DNA from: Granulicella sp. 5B5
Lineage (GTDB): Bacteria; Acidobacteriota; Terriglobia; Terriglobales; Acidobacteriaceae
NCBI RefSeq assembly: GCF_014083945.1
Contig: NZ_CP046444.1
Span: 2,046,001 to 2,110,000 of the forward strand
Reading direction: 5' to 3'
Length of the DNA stretch: 64,000 nucleotides
Shown here: positions 9,070 through 17,938 of the stretch, one piece after another
How positions within the stretch are numbered: position 1 is the stretch's first letter
Layout: every line of letters begins with the position of its first letter
Position numbers and translations under genes: made by a program
Notes under the pieces: generated by a model
What the model was told of the DNA's origin: nothing
Database searches by the model: none
Seen by the model: the letters and a program-made list of their open reading frames with translations, nothing else

Positions 9070-10968
9070 TTAAGCCTTTGATTTTCGTAGTTTAGGGGAT
9101 GGATCGTCGGGGTTTATGGAAGGTTCTTCAGAACGGGAGGCGGACTCAAGCTCTGTACTATCTTTGTCAGGCTGCGACTCGTAGATGGCTTCGACCCGTT
9201 CGAGGGTGTCAATCTCTTCGACCGGCTTGTCGTCCCGGATGCGGAGGATGCGCGGAAAACGCAGGGCAAAGCCGCTGGAGTGGCGGTCAGACCGCATGAT
9301 GTTGTTGAAGGCTACCTCGAGCACGCGGAGGGGTTCGACGGTGCGGAAGTGGCCGCGGTCGACCAGCGTGTGCGCCTTGAGCCAGGCGGTAAGCTCGGCG
9401 ATCTCGGCGTCGGTGACGCCGGAGTAGGCCTTGCCGACGTTAAGCAGCTCAGGCTCGCCAGTGGCAGAGATGCCGCGCACGGCGAAGGTGTAGTCCGAGA
9501 GCAGGCCGGCGCGGCGGCCGTGGCCGTACTCGGCGCCGGTGATGACGACGTCGAGCGTGGCGAGCTCGCGCTTGAGCTTGACCCAGGCGAGGCCGCGGCG
9601 GCCGGGCTGGTAGGCGGACTTGGCGGCCTTGAGCATGACGCCTTCGTTGGCGCGGGCGCGGGCTTCGGCGTAGGCGCGGTCGATCTGCTCGGCACTCTCG
9701 ACGCGCTGCGTGGGCGAGAGGCGCAGGCGCTGCAGCGGCGCGGCGGGGTTTGCAGATACAAAGAGGCTGCCCTGTGCGGTGTCGTGGTCGGCGTCGAGCG
9801 GTGCGACGGCCTTGGGACCTAGCTGCGCGATGACCTGTTCGAGGCGCGCGCGCCGCTCGTGCAGCGGGAGGGCGAGCAGCAGATCTTCGCCTTGAAAGAG
9901 TATGTCGAAGGCCATGAAGACGACGGGGACCTGGCGGCGCATAGCGCTGTCTATGCGCTTGCGGCCGATGCGCTGGCCGAGCCGCGCAAAGGGCAACGCC
10001 TTCTCGGCGGCGAAGTCCCATGCGAGGATCTCGCCGTCGAGTATCAGTGGCTGTTTTCGCCCGCGCAGAGCTTGCTGCAGGGCTTCGACCAGCTCCGGGA
10101 AGCTTTCTGTGATCTCCTCGCGAGTGCGGGAGTAGAGCGCGACGCGGCCCGGCTGCGTGGGGTCGCCGCAGTGCAGCTGCGCACGCATGCCGTCGAACTT
10201 GTCTTCGAGGAAAGCATGGATGCGCGGCGCATCGCTGGCTTCAGCGTCTGGTAGCGGCTTGCCGGTGAAGCGCTCGACGGCCTCCTCGGGTATTTCCACC
10301 GGTGAGGCGAGCATGAAGCCGAGCGGGTGGAAGAGGCGCATGTGGGCCTGCGCGAGCGTGCTGGCGAAGGCCATACGGACGACGCGGGCGAGGTCAGCCT
10401 CAAGCATCACGGCGTGGCGGATGGCGGTGAGCTCCGCCTCCGCGGCGACAGCGATGGCCTCTTCAATGAGGCTCTGCTTTACACCGATGCGCATGTCGCC
10501 GAGCATGAGCTTGAGCAGGTACTTGGCCTCCAGCGCGGTGGCGCGGCGGAGCAGGCCTTCGACGAGAGCGGCGCGCGAGGCAGTCGTGCGCGCGATGGCC
10601 ATAGCCGCGAAGGCCTCTTCGACTTCGGCCAAGGTAAGCGTTTCGGCGATGCCGTCGGGCCAGACATCAGAGGCGGCAGCGCCCATGTCGCCGTGGCGGC
10701 GATAGGCGGCGGTGAGTTCTGTGTCTGTTGCGCTGGAGACAGCCTTGACCGCGCGCGATAACAGAGCTCCGCCAGCACTGAGCTTGCGTGGATCGGCCTC
10801 CGCAAAAGGCTGCCCGGCGAGGTAGAGGCAGAGCAGGCCAGCGTCGTCGCTGCCGCTGGCGGCCTGCGTCGCGCGCACAGCTTCGGCGATGGCCGCGCGC
10901 TTCTTCAGGCGGCCGGGTTCGGCCGCGAGCGTCTCCGCCAGGGTCGCGAGCTGTGCGAACAGTGCCAT
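9070..10968 (-). CDS. ATP-dependent DNA ligase
   Basis: A 632-residue ATP-dependent ligase, additional to the NAD-dependent LigA expected in a bacterium, and probably used in DNA repair. It has three domains: an N-terminal DNA-binding domain (about 1-210), the nucleotidyltransferase core with motif I LEDKFDGMRAQ (adenylated Lys near 231) and LILDGEILAWD, and a C-terminal OB-fold domain containing RGLAWVKLKREL (motif V) and ALRFPRILRIRDDK. The length and the presence of an N-terminal domain resemble LigB/archaeal-type enzymes rather than LigD. No exonuclease or helicase partner of ligase-associated repair clusters is next to it. Confidence 0.92.
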   Translation of the reverse strand: MALFAQLATLAETLAAEPGRLKKRAAIAEAVRATQAASGSDDAGLLCLYLAGQPFAEADPRKLSAGGALLSRAVKAVSSATDTELTAAYRRHGDMGAAASDVWPDGIAETLTLAEVEEAFAAMAIARTTASRAALVEGLLRRATALEAKYLLKLMLGDMRIGVKQSLIEEAIAVAAEAELTAIRHAVMLEADLARVVRMAFASTLAQAHMRLFHPLGFMLASPVEIPEEAVERFTGKPLPDAEASDAPRIHAFLEDKFDGMRAQLHCGDPTQPGRVALYSRTREEITESFPELVEALQQALRGRKQPLILDGEILAWDFAAEKALPFARLGQRIGRKRIDSAMRRQVPVVFMAFDILFQGEDLLLALPLHERRARLEQVIAQLGPKAVAPLDADHDTAQGSLFVSANPAAPLQRLRLSPTQRVESAEQIDRAYAEARARANEGVMLKAAKSAYQPGRRGLAWVKLKRELATLDVVITGAEYGHGRRAGLLSDYTFAVRGISATGEPELLNVGKAYSGVTDAEIAELTAWLKAHTLVDRGHFRTVEPLRVLEVAFNNIMRSDRHSSGFALRFPRILRIRDDKPVEEIDTLERVEAIYESQPDKDSTELESASRSEEPSINPDDPSPKLRKSKA

Positions 10969-11052
10969 GCCACTAGCATCGCCTATGCAGCTTCATCCGC
11001 TCAAAGTAGGGGATGCTCCTACAATCGAAGCTGAACTGGAGACCCTGCCACC

Positions 11053-11826
11053 CTGCCTCGCCGAACGCTCATCTCGCTGGCTGTCGCTGTGCTTGCCGCA
11101 TGGCTGCACGCGCAGCAGCCCGCGTCTGGCGATAGGCTGGCGGACGTGCTCGTGCATCTGGGCGCGCAGGCGACGGCGCTTGACCGCTCCCTGCCGAGTT
11201 TTACCTGCCTGCAGAAGGCCAACAGCGATGAGCTGCGCGAGGGCAGGCACGACCAACCCGCGAAGGTGCTGCGGCATGTGGAGTTCACCGCGAACCTGCG
11301 CGTACGGCGGCTTGCCGATGGCAAGCTGGCTGAGTCCGCGGAGTTCCTGACCGTAAACGGCAAGCCTTTCGACGCCAATGGATTTACGATGCCCGCCTAC
11401 GCGCAGGGCGGGTTTCTGCAGGCGGTGAGCTACTTTCTGCCCGATCAGCAGAGATGCTACGTCTACACGCTGGCGGGCAACCGCGTGGACTTTACCGCTG
11501 CGCCGAACGCTGCCGCGGACAGCCACTGCCGCAGCGCGGGCACAACGGGCTTTGCGCTGCTGGATGACGACGGCAACCTGAAGCACATCGAGCGCAATGT
11601 CTCCGCCTATGGCGCGGCTGTCTATCACCTGATTCCGCACGCCGAAGTGGACATGGTGCCGGTGACGCTGAATGGCGTGACGTATCCGCTGTCGAGCCAT
11701 CTGGTCTCGGAGCGGCCCAACGGGCGGTTTCTCGACCGCTTTGAGTCCCGTTATACAGGCTGCAAGCTGTTTACAGCGACGGTGATTATTGGGCCGGTCA
11801 CCAGTATGCCTGAGGTGCCAAAGTGA
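11053..11826 (+). CDS. Secreted protein of unknown function, non-ATG start
   Basis: About 257 residues. The frame upstream of the first GTG (11089) encodes PRRTLISLAVAVLAAWLHAQQP, a complete signal peptide, yet the stretch has no ATG, GTG or TTG between the stop at 11032 and 11089. A CTG at 11053 with TGGAGA ten bases upstream is the likeliest start. Starting at GTG 11089 would cut the signal peptide in half. The mature part has four Cys and no family I recognise. It is followed, after a 167-base gap, by another secreted acidobacterial-type protein on the same strand. Confidence 0.7.
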   Translation: MPRRTLISLAVAVLAAWLHAQQPASGDRLADVLVHLGAQATALDRSLPSFTCLQKANSDELREGRHDQPAKVLRHVEFTANLRVRRLADGKLAESAEFLTVNGKPFDANGFTMPAYAQGGFLQAVSYFLPDQQRCYVYTLAGNRVDFTAAPNAAADSHCRSAGTTGFALLDDDGNLKHIERNVSAYGAAVYHLIPHAEVDMVPVTLNGVTYPLSSHLVSERPNGRFLDRFESRYTGCKLFTATVIIGPVTSMPEVPK

Positions 11827-11993
11827 TGGCACTTACAGGGTCTTGGCTCACCATCGGTATCCAATGAGAGTCGTAACGCTGACAACACACGCAAGATGAC
11901 GGCGATGTCATGCAAATCGCCGCAGGTTGAAGGAGAATCCATGGAGCAGGCTCCGGTTGCGCGCCTCATATATTCGCTAGGGTGATAGTAGAC

Positions 11994-13133
11994 ATGCAAT
12001 GCACGCGCACAACTGTTGATCAGCATCGCCTCCGCTCTTTTTCGAACTCTTCTGCGATTCAGCTCTCGTTGCTGCTTGCGTTCGCAGCGTGCGCATCGGC
12101 GCAGACGCTCGTCTCCAGCTCTGCTCTGCCTGACGATCCTGGCTACGCGCTGCAGCAGATGGCCGCGTCCCCACAGGACAGCTCCGGCCTGATTGAAGGC
12201 ACGGTTACAGACGCCCAGGGAGACCTGGTTCCCGGCGCGATCGTGACGCTGGAGCAGAAGGGTCACACCCATCTGCGTGCGGAGACGAGCGACTCGGCCG
12301 GACATTTTCTGTTCGCGGGCGTCACGGGTGGCACGTATACCGTGCTGGTCTCCGCACACAATTTAAAGACCTATCTTTCGCAGCCGATTGTGGAGCTGCC
12401 GGGCCAGCACAACGACCTGCCGCCGATTGCTCTGGCAGTGGCCGCTTCGACCAGCGTGAATGTCTCGGCGAATTCCGAGCAGGTGGCCGAGCAGGAGCTG
12501 GACCTGGAGACCAAGCAACGCGTGATCGGCATCATCCCGAACTTCTTCACCAGCTTTGTGTATGACGCCGCGCCGCTGGACACTCGGCAGAAGTTCAAGC
12601 TGACCATGCGCAGCCTGATCGACCCGACCGCGTTCCTCTCCGTGGCGATTACCGCAGGCGCGGAGCAGTATGAGGACACCTTCCCGAGCTGGGGCAACAG
12701 CGATGCAGCCAGCTACGGCAAGCGCTACGCCGCAGGGTACGGCGACGAGTTGCTGACACGCGGCTTCAGTTACGCGATCTACCCTTCGATCTTCCACCAG
12801 GACCCGCGCTACTTCTACCTTGGGCCGACGAGCTCGACGCGCAAGCGCGTGCTGCACGCAATCGAGTCGGGGATTATTACGCGAGGCGACAACGGGAAGA
12901 ACGAGTTCAACTACTCCTACCTGCTGGGCGCCGCGTCGGGTGGCGCGCTCTCCAGCTTGTACCACCCGGCGTCGGACGGGCCGGGCAAGCTGGCTGGGCT
13001 GAATGTGGGTGTCGGCATCGGCGGCAAGGCCATCCAGGGGCTCATTCGCGAGTTCATCTGGCCGCGGTTCACCACCCATGTGCCCGCCTACGCCACGGGC
13101 AAGACAGCTCCGACGGCCCCCGCGAAACCTTAG
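11994..13133 (+). CDS. Secreted carboxypeptidase-regulatory-like domain protein
   Basis: About 379 residues. A signal peptide (SLLLAFAACASAQ) precedes a carboxypeptidase-regulatory-like beta-sandwich (about residues 60-130: IEGTVTDAQGDLVPGAIVTL, then SDSAGHFLFAGVTGGTYTVLV). The C-terminal 240 residues are a conserved acidobacterial region with FTSFVYDAAPLDTRQKFKL and HQDPRYFYLGPTSS, of unknown role and possibly envelope-associated. This is not a TonB receptor: it is too short and has no plug. The start is ATG 11994, with an in-frame GTG 12 bases earlier. Downstream is a 117-base gap with hairpins before the heptad tract that leads into prfA. Confidence 0.82.
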   Translation: MQCTRTTVDQHRLRSFSNSSAIQLSLLLAFAACASAQTLVSSSALPDDPGYALQQMAASPQDSSGLIEGTVTDAQGDLVPGAIVTLEQKGHTHLRAETSDSAGHFLFAGVTGGTYTVLVSAHNLKTYLSQPIVELPGQHNDLPPIALAVAASTSVNVSANSEQVAEQELDLETKQRVIGIIPNFFTSFVYDAAPLDTRQKFKLTMRSLIDPTAFLSVAITAGAEQYEDTFPSWGNSDAASYGKRYAAGYGDELLTRGFSYAIYPSIFHQDPRYFYLGPTSSTRKRVLHAIESGIITRGDNGKNEFNYSYLLGAASGGALSSLYHPASDGPGKLAGLNVGVGIGGKAIQGLIREFIWPRFTTHVPAYATGKTAPTAPAKP

Positions 13134-13197
13134 CGATGGCTGTATCATCTAAAAAGACGATGATTTGTGCCAGCGCAAATTCGGTGTGTGCTCCCCG

Positions 13198-13214
13198 CGT
13201 GACTCTCCGTCACG
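13198..13214 (+). other. Small hairpin between a secreted-protein gene and prfA
   Basis: CGTGAC, loop TCTCC, GTCACG: a perfect 6-bp stem without a T-run directly behind it. It may be part of a weak terminator or of the prfA leader. Confidence 0.35.
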
Positions 13215-13250
13215 ACTTTGCCTAGCTGCGCCTAATCCGTCGCGCCTTTC

Positions 13251-13271
13251 TATTCCCTATTCCTTATTTCC
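13251..13271 (+). repeat. Heptanucleotide tract in the prfA leader
   Basis: Three 7-base units TATTCCC, TATTCCT, TATTTCC followed by CTGC, the same pattern and ending as the tracts at 14417 and, on the minus strand, 8034. It lies 26 bases before the prfA start. The GGAGGAG ribosome site of prfA follows it. Confidence 0.65.
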
Positions 13272-13297
13272 CTGCGACTCCGCAGGAGGAGCCAGCA

Positions 13298-14365
13298 ATG
13301 TTCGACCGTCTCGATCAACTCGAAGCCCGCTATGAAGAGCTGGGCGCCCAGCTGGGCGATCCCAACATCGTGAAAGACCAGGAGAACTACCGCAAGGTCT
13401 CCAAGCAGCACCGCGACCTGGAGCCGACGGTGGAGAAGTTTCGCGAGTACCGCAAGCTGCGCGACGCGATCGCCGATGCGAAGTCCATGCTGGGCGATGC
13501 GGACATGCGCGAGATGGCAGAGATGGAGCTCGCCGAGCTGGAACCTAAGCTGCCCGTGGTGGAAGAAGAGCTGAAGGTGTTGCTGCTGCCCAAGGACCCG
13601 AATGACGACAAGAACATCGTCATCGAGTTGCGCGCGGGCACCGGCGGCGATGAGGCCTCGCTGTTTGTCGCCGAGGTCTTCCGCATGTACCTGCGCTTTG
13701 CCGAACAGCATCGCTGGAAGGTCGAGGTGCTCTCACAGACCGACTCCGATGTAGGCGGCCTGAAGGACATCACGGCGATCTTCGAAGGCGACAAGGTCTA
13801 CTCGCAGATGAAGTATGAGAGCGGCGTGCACCGCGTGCAGCGCGTGCCGGCGACCGAGACGCAAGGCCGCGTGCATACCTCGGCCATCACTGTAGCCGTG
13901 CTGCCCGAAGCCGAAGAGGTCGACATCAAGATCGAGCAGAAAGACCTGCGCATCGATACCTTCTGCTCATCGGGCCCCGGCGGACAGAGCGTGAACACGA
14001 CCTACTCGGCGATCCGGATTACGCACCTGCCGACGAACACCGTGGTCAGCTGCCAGGACGAGAAGTCGCAGATCAAGAACCGCGAGAAGGCGATGCGCGT
14101 GCTGCGTTCGCGGCTGTACGAGGTAGAGGCCGAGCGCGTGCATCAGCTGCAGGCTGCCGACCGCAAGGCGCAGATCGGCACCGGCGATCGCAGCGAGAAG
14201 ATCCGCACGTACAACTTCCCGCAGAACCGGCTGACGGACCATCGCATCGGGCTGACCAACCACCAGCTTGCGATGGTGATGGAAGGCCTGCTGCAGCCCA
14301 CGATCGACGCGCTGATCGCACACGATACCGCCGAGCGACTGAAGGCGCAGAGAGAAGCGGCTTGA
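13298..14365 (+). CDS. prfA: Peptide chain release factor 1
   Basis: Releases finished proteins at UAA and UAG codons. It has 355 residues, standard length. The RF1 class is set by the tripeptide PAT in [14 protein letters not shown], where RF2 has SPF. The peptidyl-tRNA hydrolysis motif GGQ is in [20 protein letters not shown]. The start is ATG with GGAGGAG nine bases upstream. The methylase gene prmC, which often follows prfA, is not adjacent; a terminator and then an S9 peptidase follow. Confidence 0.97.
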   Translation: MFDRLDQLEARYEELGAQLGDPNIVKDQENYRKVSKQHRDLEPTVEKFREYRKLRDAIADAKSMLGDADMREMAEMELAELEPKLPVVEEELKVLLLPKDPNDDKNIVIELRAGTGGDEASLFVAEVFRMYLRFAEQHRWKVEVLSQTDSDVGGLKDITAIFEGDKVYSQMKYESGVHRVQRVPATETQGRVHTSAITVAVLPEAEEVDIKIEQKDLRIDTFCSSGPGGQSVNTTYSAIRITHLPTNTVVSCQDEKSQIKNREKAMRVLRSRLYEVEAERVHQLQAADRKAQIGTGDRSEKIRTYNFPQNRLTDHRIGLTNHQLAMVMEGLLQPTIDALIAHDTAERLKAQREAA

Positions 14366-14437
14366 AGTAGTGGGTAGTAAGTAGCGGGCCTCGCATGTCG
14401 AGACCCTTTGCTTTTTCTACTCCCTACTCCCTATTTC
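14364..14437. repeat. Inverted heptanucleotide tracts around the prfA terminator
   Basis: Left arm 14364-14390: GAAGTAG, TGGGTAG, TAAGTAG, CGGG. Right arm 14417-14437: CTACTCC, CTACTCC, CTATTTC, then CTGCC. The terminator stem lies between them, the same architecture as at 8034-8120. The right arm starts immediately after the T-run. Confidence 0.7.
14386..14416 (+). terminator. Rho-independent terminator of prfA
   Basis: GGG-C-CTCG, loop CATGT, CGAG-A-CCC (one 1x1 mismatch), then TTTGCTTTTT. It lies 20 bases after the prfA stop and is flanked by heptad tracts. Confidence 0.75.
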
Positions 14438-14461
14438 CTGCCTCTCAGTTATCCTCTCGGG

Positions 14462-16627
14462 ATGAGACCTCTTTGCTCTGTCCTCTTCGCCGTGGTTGCC
14501 GCAGCTCCGCTTGTCGCACAGGATGCAAAGCCCTTTACGCTGCAGCAAGTAATGAGCGCACCGTATGCTAACCAGCTCACCGCCGCGCCTACGGGGCCGC
14601 TGTTTGCGTGGGTGGAGGATACCGAAGGACGACACAATCTCTACGTCGGCAGCAAGGACATCCCGGCACGCTCGCTGACGCACAACACTGAGGACGATGG
14701 GCAGGACATACGTCAGCTCACGTGGTCGCCGGATACCAAGTTCATCGCGTACACCTACGGTGCAGAGAGCGGCGCCGACGGCAAGCCAGCGAACCCGGCG
14801 CATCTGCAACGGACTACGCCGCTGACCGTGATCGTGCAGCCGACGGACGCAACTGCGAAGCCTATAGTGATCGGCGAAGGCCGCCTCCCGCTTTTTTCAC
14901 GCGATGGCCGCAGACTGTTCTACGTGCGCGACGGCCAGATCTGGATCGCCGGTCTTGGCGCGGGTGCGGAGACCCCGCATCAGCTTGTCTACGACCGCGG
15001 CAGCGTCGGCTCACTCACGCTCTCACCCGATGGCAAGACGCTCGCTTTCATCAGCCGTCGCCATGAAGCCAACGAGCCTTCGCACACACTTCTCGCTCTG
15101 TACTCACTGACGACGCATACGCTCAGCTTCCCTGCACCGAGCACCGGCGACGACTCCGCGCCAGCGTTCTCGCCCGATGGCAAGTACCTGGCATGGCTGC
15201 GTGTACCCTTTACCGCTGCTGATACCGCCGAGTTCGCGCTCAACCGCGTGAGCGCCAACCCGTGGTCGATTCAGCTGCTGGATATTGCGGCGGGCACGAC
15301 GCGCACTGCGTACTCACCGGAGCCAAACAAGCCGGGGAGCGTGTTGCCGATTCCGGATGATGAGGTGCCGTATCTGCTTTGGGATGCGAAGGACGAGATT
15401 GTGTTCTATAGCGAGGCCGATGGGTGGGACCATCTCTACCTTCTCGATCCGTCTTCTGGCTTAGCCACTTTATTGACACCCGGGAACGTTGAGGTCGAAG
15501 GCGCGGCCCTGAATGCACACGACAATGTCCTGGTCTGGAGCTCAAACGATCCGCTTCCGGAGGCTACGGACGCTGACCGGCGGCATATCTGGCAATTGAA
15601 TCTCGCCCACACTGGGGAGGCGCCAAAGGAGCACGAGACCCATAGCTCTGATACGCATCCCATTTTGAGTGCAGACGGAAACACGCTTGCAGTACTGGCC
15701 TCCGACACACACACACCGGCCCACGTCGAGATATTGGTGACCAATAGCGGCGCGGAGCGAACCAGCCTGAATCGACTCCCAAGCAGCTACCCGGCAGCAT
15801 CACTTGTCGCTCCGCAGCAAGTTCTCTTTCCTTCCACCGATAACCTCCAGATCCACGGCCAACTCTTCCTGCCTGCGCACCTCGACCCCACTAAGAAACA
15901 TGCAACTCTCATCTTCATGCACGGTGGTCCGCGACGGCAGATGCTGCTTGGCTATCCAGCGATGGAGTACTACTCGAACGCCTATGCGATGAACCAGTAT
16001 CTCGCCTCGCGCGGATTCATTGTGCTGAGTGTGAACTATCGCTGCGGCATCGGGTACGGGCTGGACTTCCGGCAGTGCGGCCATGAAGGTGCAACCGGCG
16101 CGGCGGAGTACAACGACATCCTCGCGGCGGCAAAGTATCTGCAGTCGCGGCCTGATGTCGATCCGAAGCGCATCGGGCTGTGGGGTGGCAGCTATGGCGG
16201 GTATCTGACGGCGCTGGGGCTTGCGCGCAACTCCGATATCTTCGCAGCGGGTGTCGACTTCCACGGCGTGCATGACTGGAACCTCGAAGACAATGCTGGC
16301 GACTGGAAGCGCGGTGACAACGCGGAGCAGGACGCCATCGCCAAAGAGGCGCTCGCCAGCAGCCCGCTGGGCGACATCAGCCACTGGCATTCGCCGATCC
16401 TACTGATTCACGGCGACAACGATCCCTCCGTCGCCTACGCGCAGACGCCGCGACTGGCCGATGCTCTGCGCGCACGCAACGCCACCCTGCCTAAAGGCCA
16501 GCAGGTCGATGTGGAAGAACTCATCTTCCCGGACGAGGTCCACGAATTTCTGCTGCACAAGGACTGGCTCGCCGCGTATACGGCCACGGCGGCGTTCTTT
16601 GAGCGCACATTACAGCCGAACCGGTAA
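14462..16627 (+). CDS. S9-family prolyl oligopeptidase / DPP-like peptidase
   Basis: A 721-residue secreted serine peptidase. The signal peptide is MRPLCSVLFAVVAAAPLVAQ. Residues about 30-430 form the beta-propeller with repeated WSPDTKF, LSPDGKTLAF and FSPDGKYLAW blades. The alpha/beta-hydrolase domain follows with nucleophile GGSYGGY, acid in HGDNDPSVAY and His in DEVHEFLLHKDW, a complete triad. It likely trims peptides in the periplasm or outside the cell. An in-frame start 54 bases upstream would add a stretch encoded by the heptad tract and bury the signal peptide, so I reject it. Confidence 0.92.
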   Translation: MRPLCSVLFAVVAAAPLVAQDAKPFTLQQVMSAPYANQLTAAPTGPLFAWVEDTEGRHNLYVGSKDIPARSLTHNTEDDGQDIRQLTWSPDTKFIAYTYGAESGADGKPANPAHLQRTTPLTVIVQPTDATAKPIVIGEGRLPLFSRDGRRLFYVRDGQIWIAGLGAGAETPHQLVYDRGSVGSLTLSPDGKTLAFISRRHEANEPSHTLLALYSLTTHTLSFPAPSTGDDSAPAFSPDGKYLAWLRVPFTAADTAEFALNRVSANPWSIQLLDIAAGTTRTAYSPEPNKPGSVLPIPDDEVPYLLWDAKDEIVFYSEADGWDHLYLLDPSSGLATLLTPGNVEVEGAALNAHDNVLVWSSNDPLPEATDADRRHIWQLNLAHTGEAPKEHETHSSDTHPILSADGNTLAVLASDTHTPAHVEILVTNSGAERTSLNRLPSSYPAASLVAPQQVLFPSTDNLQIHGQLFLPAHLDPTKKHATLIFMHGGPRRQMLLGYPAMEYYSNAYAMNQYLASRGFIVLSVNYRCGIGYGLDFRQCGHEGATGAAEYNDILAAAKYLQSRPDVDPKRIGLWGGSYGGYLTALGLARNSDIFAAGVDFHGVHDWNLEDNAGDWKRGDNAEQDAIAKEALASSPLGDISHWHSPILLIHGDNDPSVAYAQTPRLADALRARNATLPKGQQVDVEELIFPDEVHEFLLHKDWLAAYTATAAFFERTLQPNR

Positions 16628-16682
16628 ATTTACGGTCGAGCCGGTAAAATAGAACTCGAAACCTGAACCCGAGGAACGCCCC

Positions 16683-17621
16683 ATGAGCACCATCGCCGCA
16701 CCCGCACCCGCGCTCGAAGCCGCCGCCAAGTCCGCCGGCCTGACCCTCACCGCCGTCGAGCCCGGCACCGACTTTACCGGAACGCCCACCACCCGCGCCG
16801 TCATCGCCCTGGTCTCCAATCCTGCGAAGTCGCAGGTGCTTGAGCTGAGTGCCGCCTTCAACGCAGCGGACCCTGAGTTCGTCTCGCACTTCAAGACCTT
16901 CTTCGATGAGGCAGCGCATCGTCTGCGCAATCCGCACCCCGACCAATACCTCACTCTCTCCGGCCTGCCGCTGAGTTTTGGTGGGTACGCGTGGCCGTTC
17001 CACGGCTCCACGTCCGGCGCGGACACGTATATCGTGCACGGCAACATCAATCTCGAAGACGGCACCGAGGTCTCGCGCACGCAGCCGCTGCATGCCAAGA
17101 TCTCCGCCTCGCTGACGCAGACGTTTGCGGAGACGCTGGTCTCGCGCGAGCAGCCGTTTGCCGAAGGCTTTATCTACAACGCCGTGCGCAAGACGCTCGA
17201 CCAGGGCCAGTTGGAGCTGGTAAAGAGCGGCAACCGTCAGCCTGTTCCCGTGACCACGCGCTACTTCTCCGTATGGAAGAAGCGCTTCAGCTTCAACGAC
17301 ACTACGGAGAAGCAGCGCCACGACTACCTGGCAGCGAAGGTCTTCTGGCTCTCGCACATTCTGGGTGGCGGCGAGCCGGTGTGGATCGCGGACCCGCGCG
17401 ATGCGCAGTACCTGAATACCACCGCCGAGGAGCTGAAGCAGAACGCGGCAACGCTAGTGAAGGAAGGCTTGCTGCTGCTTGACGAGAGCGGCGAGTGGGC
17501 CACCGCGACCGACACGCTGCGCACACAGGAAGACACCTACCGCGCGCACGTTGCGGATGCGCTGCTCTTCATCAAGCCGAGCTTCAACGAAGAGATGCGC
17601 GGCGGCCACACCAATATGTAA
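16683..17621 (+). CDS. Conserved protein of unknown function
   Basis: A 312-residue cytoplasmic-looking protein with no signal peptide or membrane segment. It begins MSTIAAPAPALEAAAK. Two features stand out: FGGYAWPFHGSTSGADTYIVHGN around residue 100-120 and a basic segment VWKKRFSFNDTTEKQRHDYLAAKVFWLSHI near 200-235. The C-terminal third has alternating helices (TTAEELKQNAATLVKEGLLLL). I cannot assign a family. It converges on the ASCH-domain gene, whose stop is five bases away. Confidence 0.75.
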   Translation: MSTIAAPAPALEAAAKSAGLTLTAVEPGTDFTGTPTTRAVIALVSNPAKSQVLELSAAFNAADPEFVSHFKTFFDEAAHRLRNPHPDQYLTLSGLPLSFGGYAWPFHGSTSGADTYIVHGNINLEDGTEVSRTQPLHAKISASLTQTFAETLVSREQPFAEGFIYNAVRKTLDQGQLELVKSGNRQPVPVTTRYFSVWKKRFSFNDTTEKQRHDYLAAKVFWLSHILGGGEPVWIADPRDAQYLNTTAEELKQNAATLVKEGLLLLDESGEWATATDTLRTQEDTYRAHVADALLFIKPSFNEEMRGGHTNM

Positions 17622-17626
17622 TCTAT

Positions 17627-17938
17627 TCAGCCTTCCGCACGTTGGGTACGCAGGCGCGCGGAAGGCGGGATGTAGTGGAACCGGACCAGATAAATCCTGT
17701 CACCCTTGCCGTGCTTTGCGACCTTCAACAGGTCCAGCACTCCCAGGAACCCGGAGGCGCGCGCCAACTCCGGCGTAATGTCCGGCAGCCCAATCGGCTC
17801 AATCGAGTCTACCTCGATCTCGCCTTCCTCCATCTGATAACGCTTGCCGACTGTGACGCGGGGGCTCATCCAGATGCGCACACTGCAGGTGATCTCTCCA
17901 CTGCGTACGCCGTCCCGAAGCCGCTTGGTGAAGGTCAC
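17627..17938 (-). CDS. ASCH/PUA-like domain protein
   Basis: About 103 residues. The pattern fits small ASCH-domain proteins: TFTKRLRDGVRSGEITCSVRIW, then VGKRYQMEEGEIEVDSIEPI, DITPELARASGF, and the final GDRIYLVRFHYIPP. ASCH domains are PUA-related and are thought to bind RNA or modified nucleotides. The start is GTG, overlapping the last bases of the upstream dehydrogenase gene as GTGA, so the two are translationally coupled. The function of the pairing is unknown. Confidence 0.72.
   Translation of the reverse strand: MTFTKRLRDGVRSGEITCSVRIWMSPRVTVGKRYQMEEGEIEVDSIEPIGLPDITPELARASGFLGVLDLLKVAKHGKGDRIYLVRFHYIPPSARLRTQRAEG

Noticed and set aside
9859-10254. A second gene on the plus strand inside the DNA ligase region
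   Set aside because: Antisense shadow; no ribosome site or motif.
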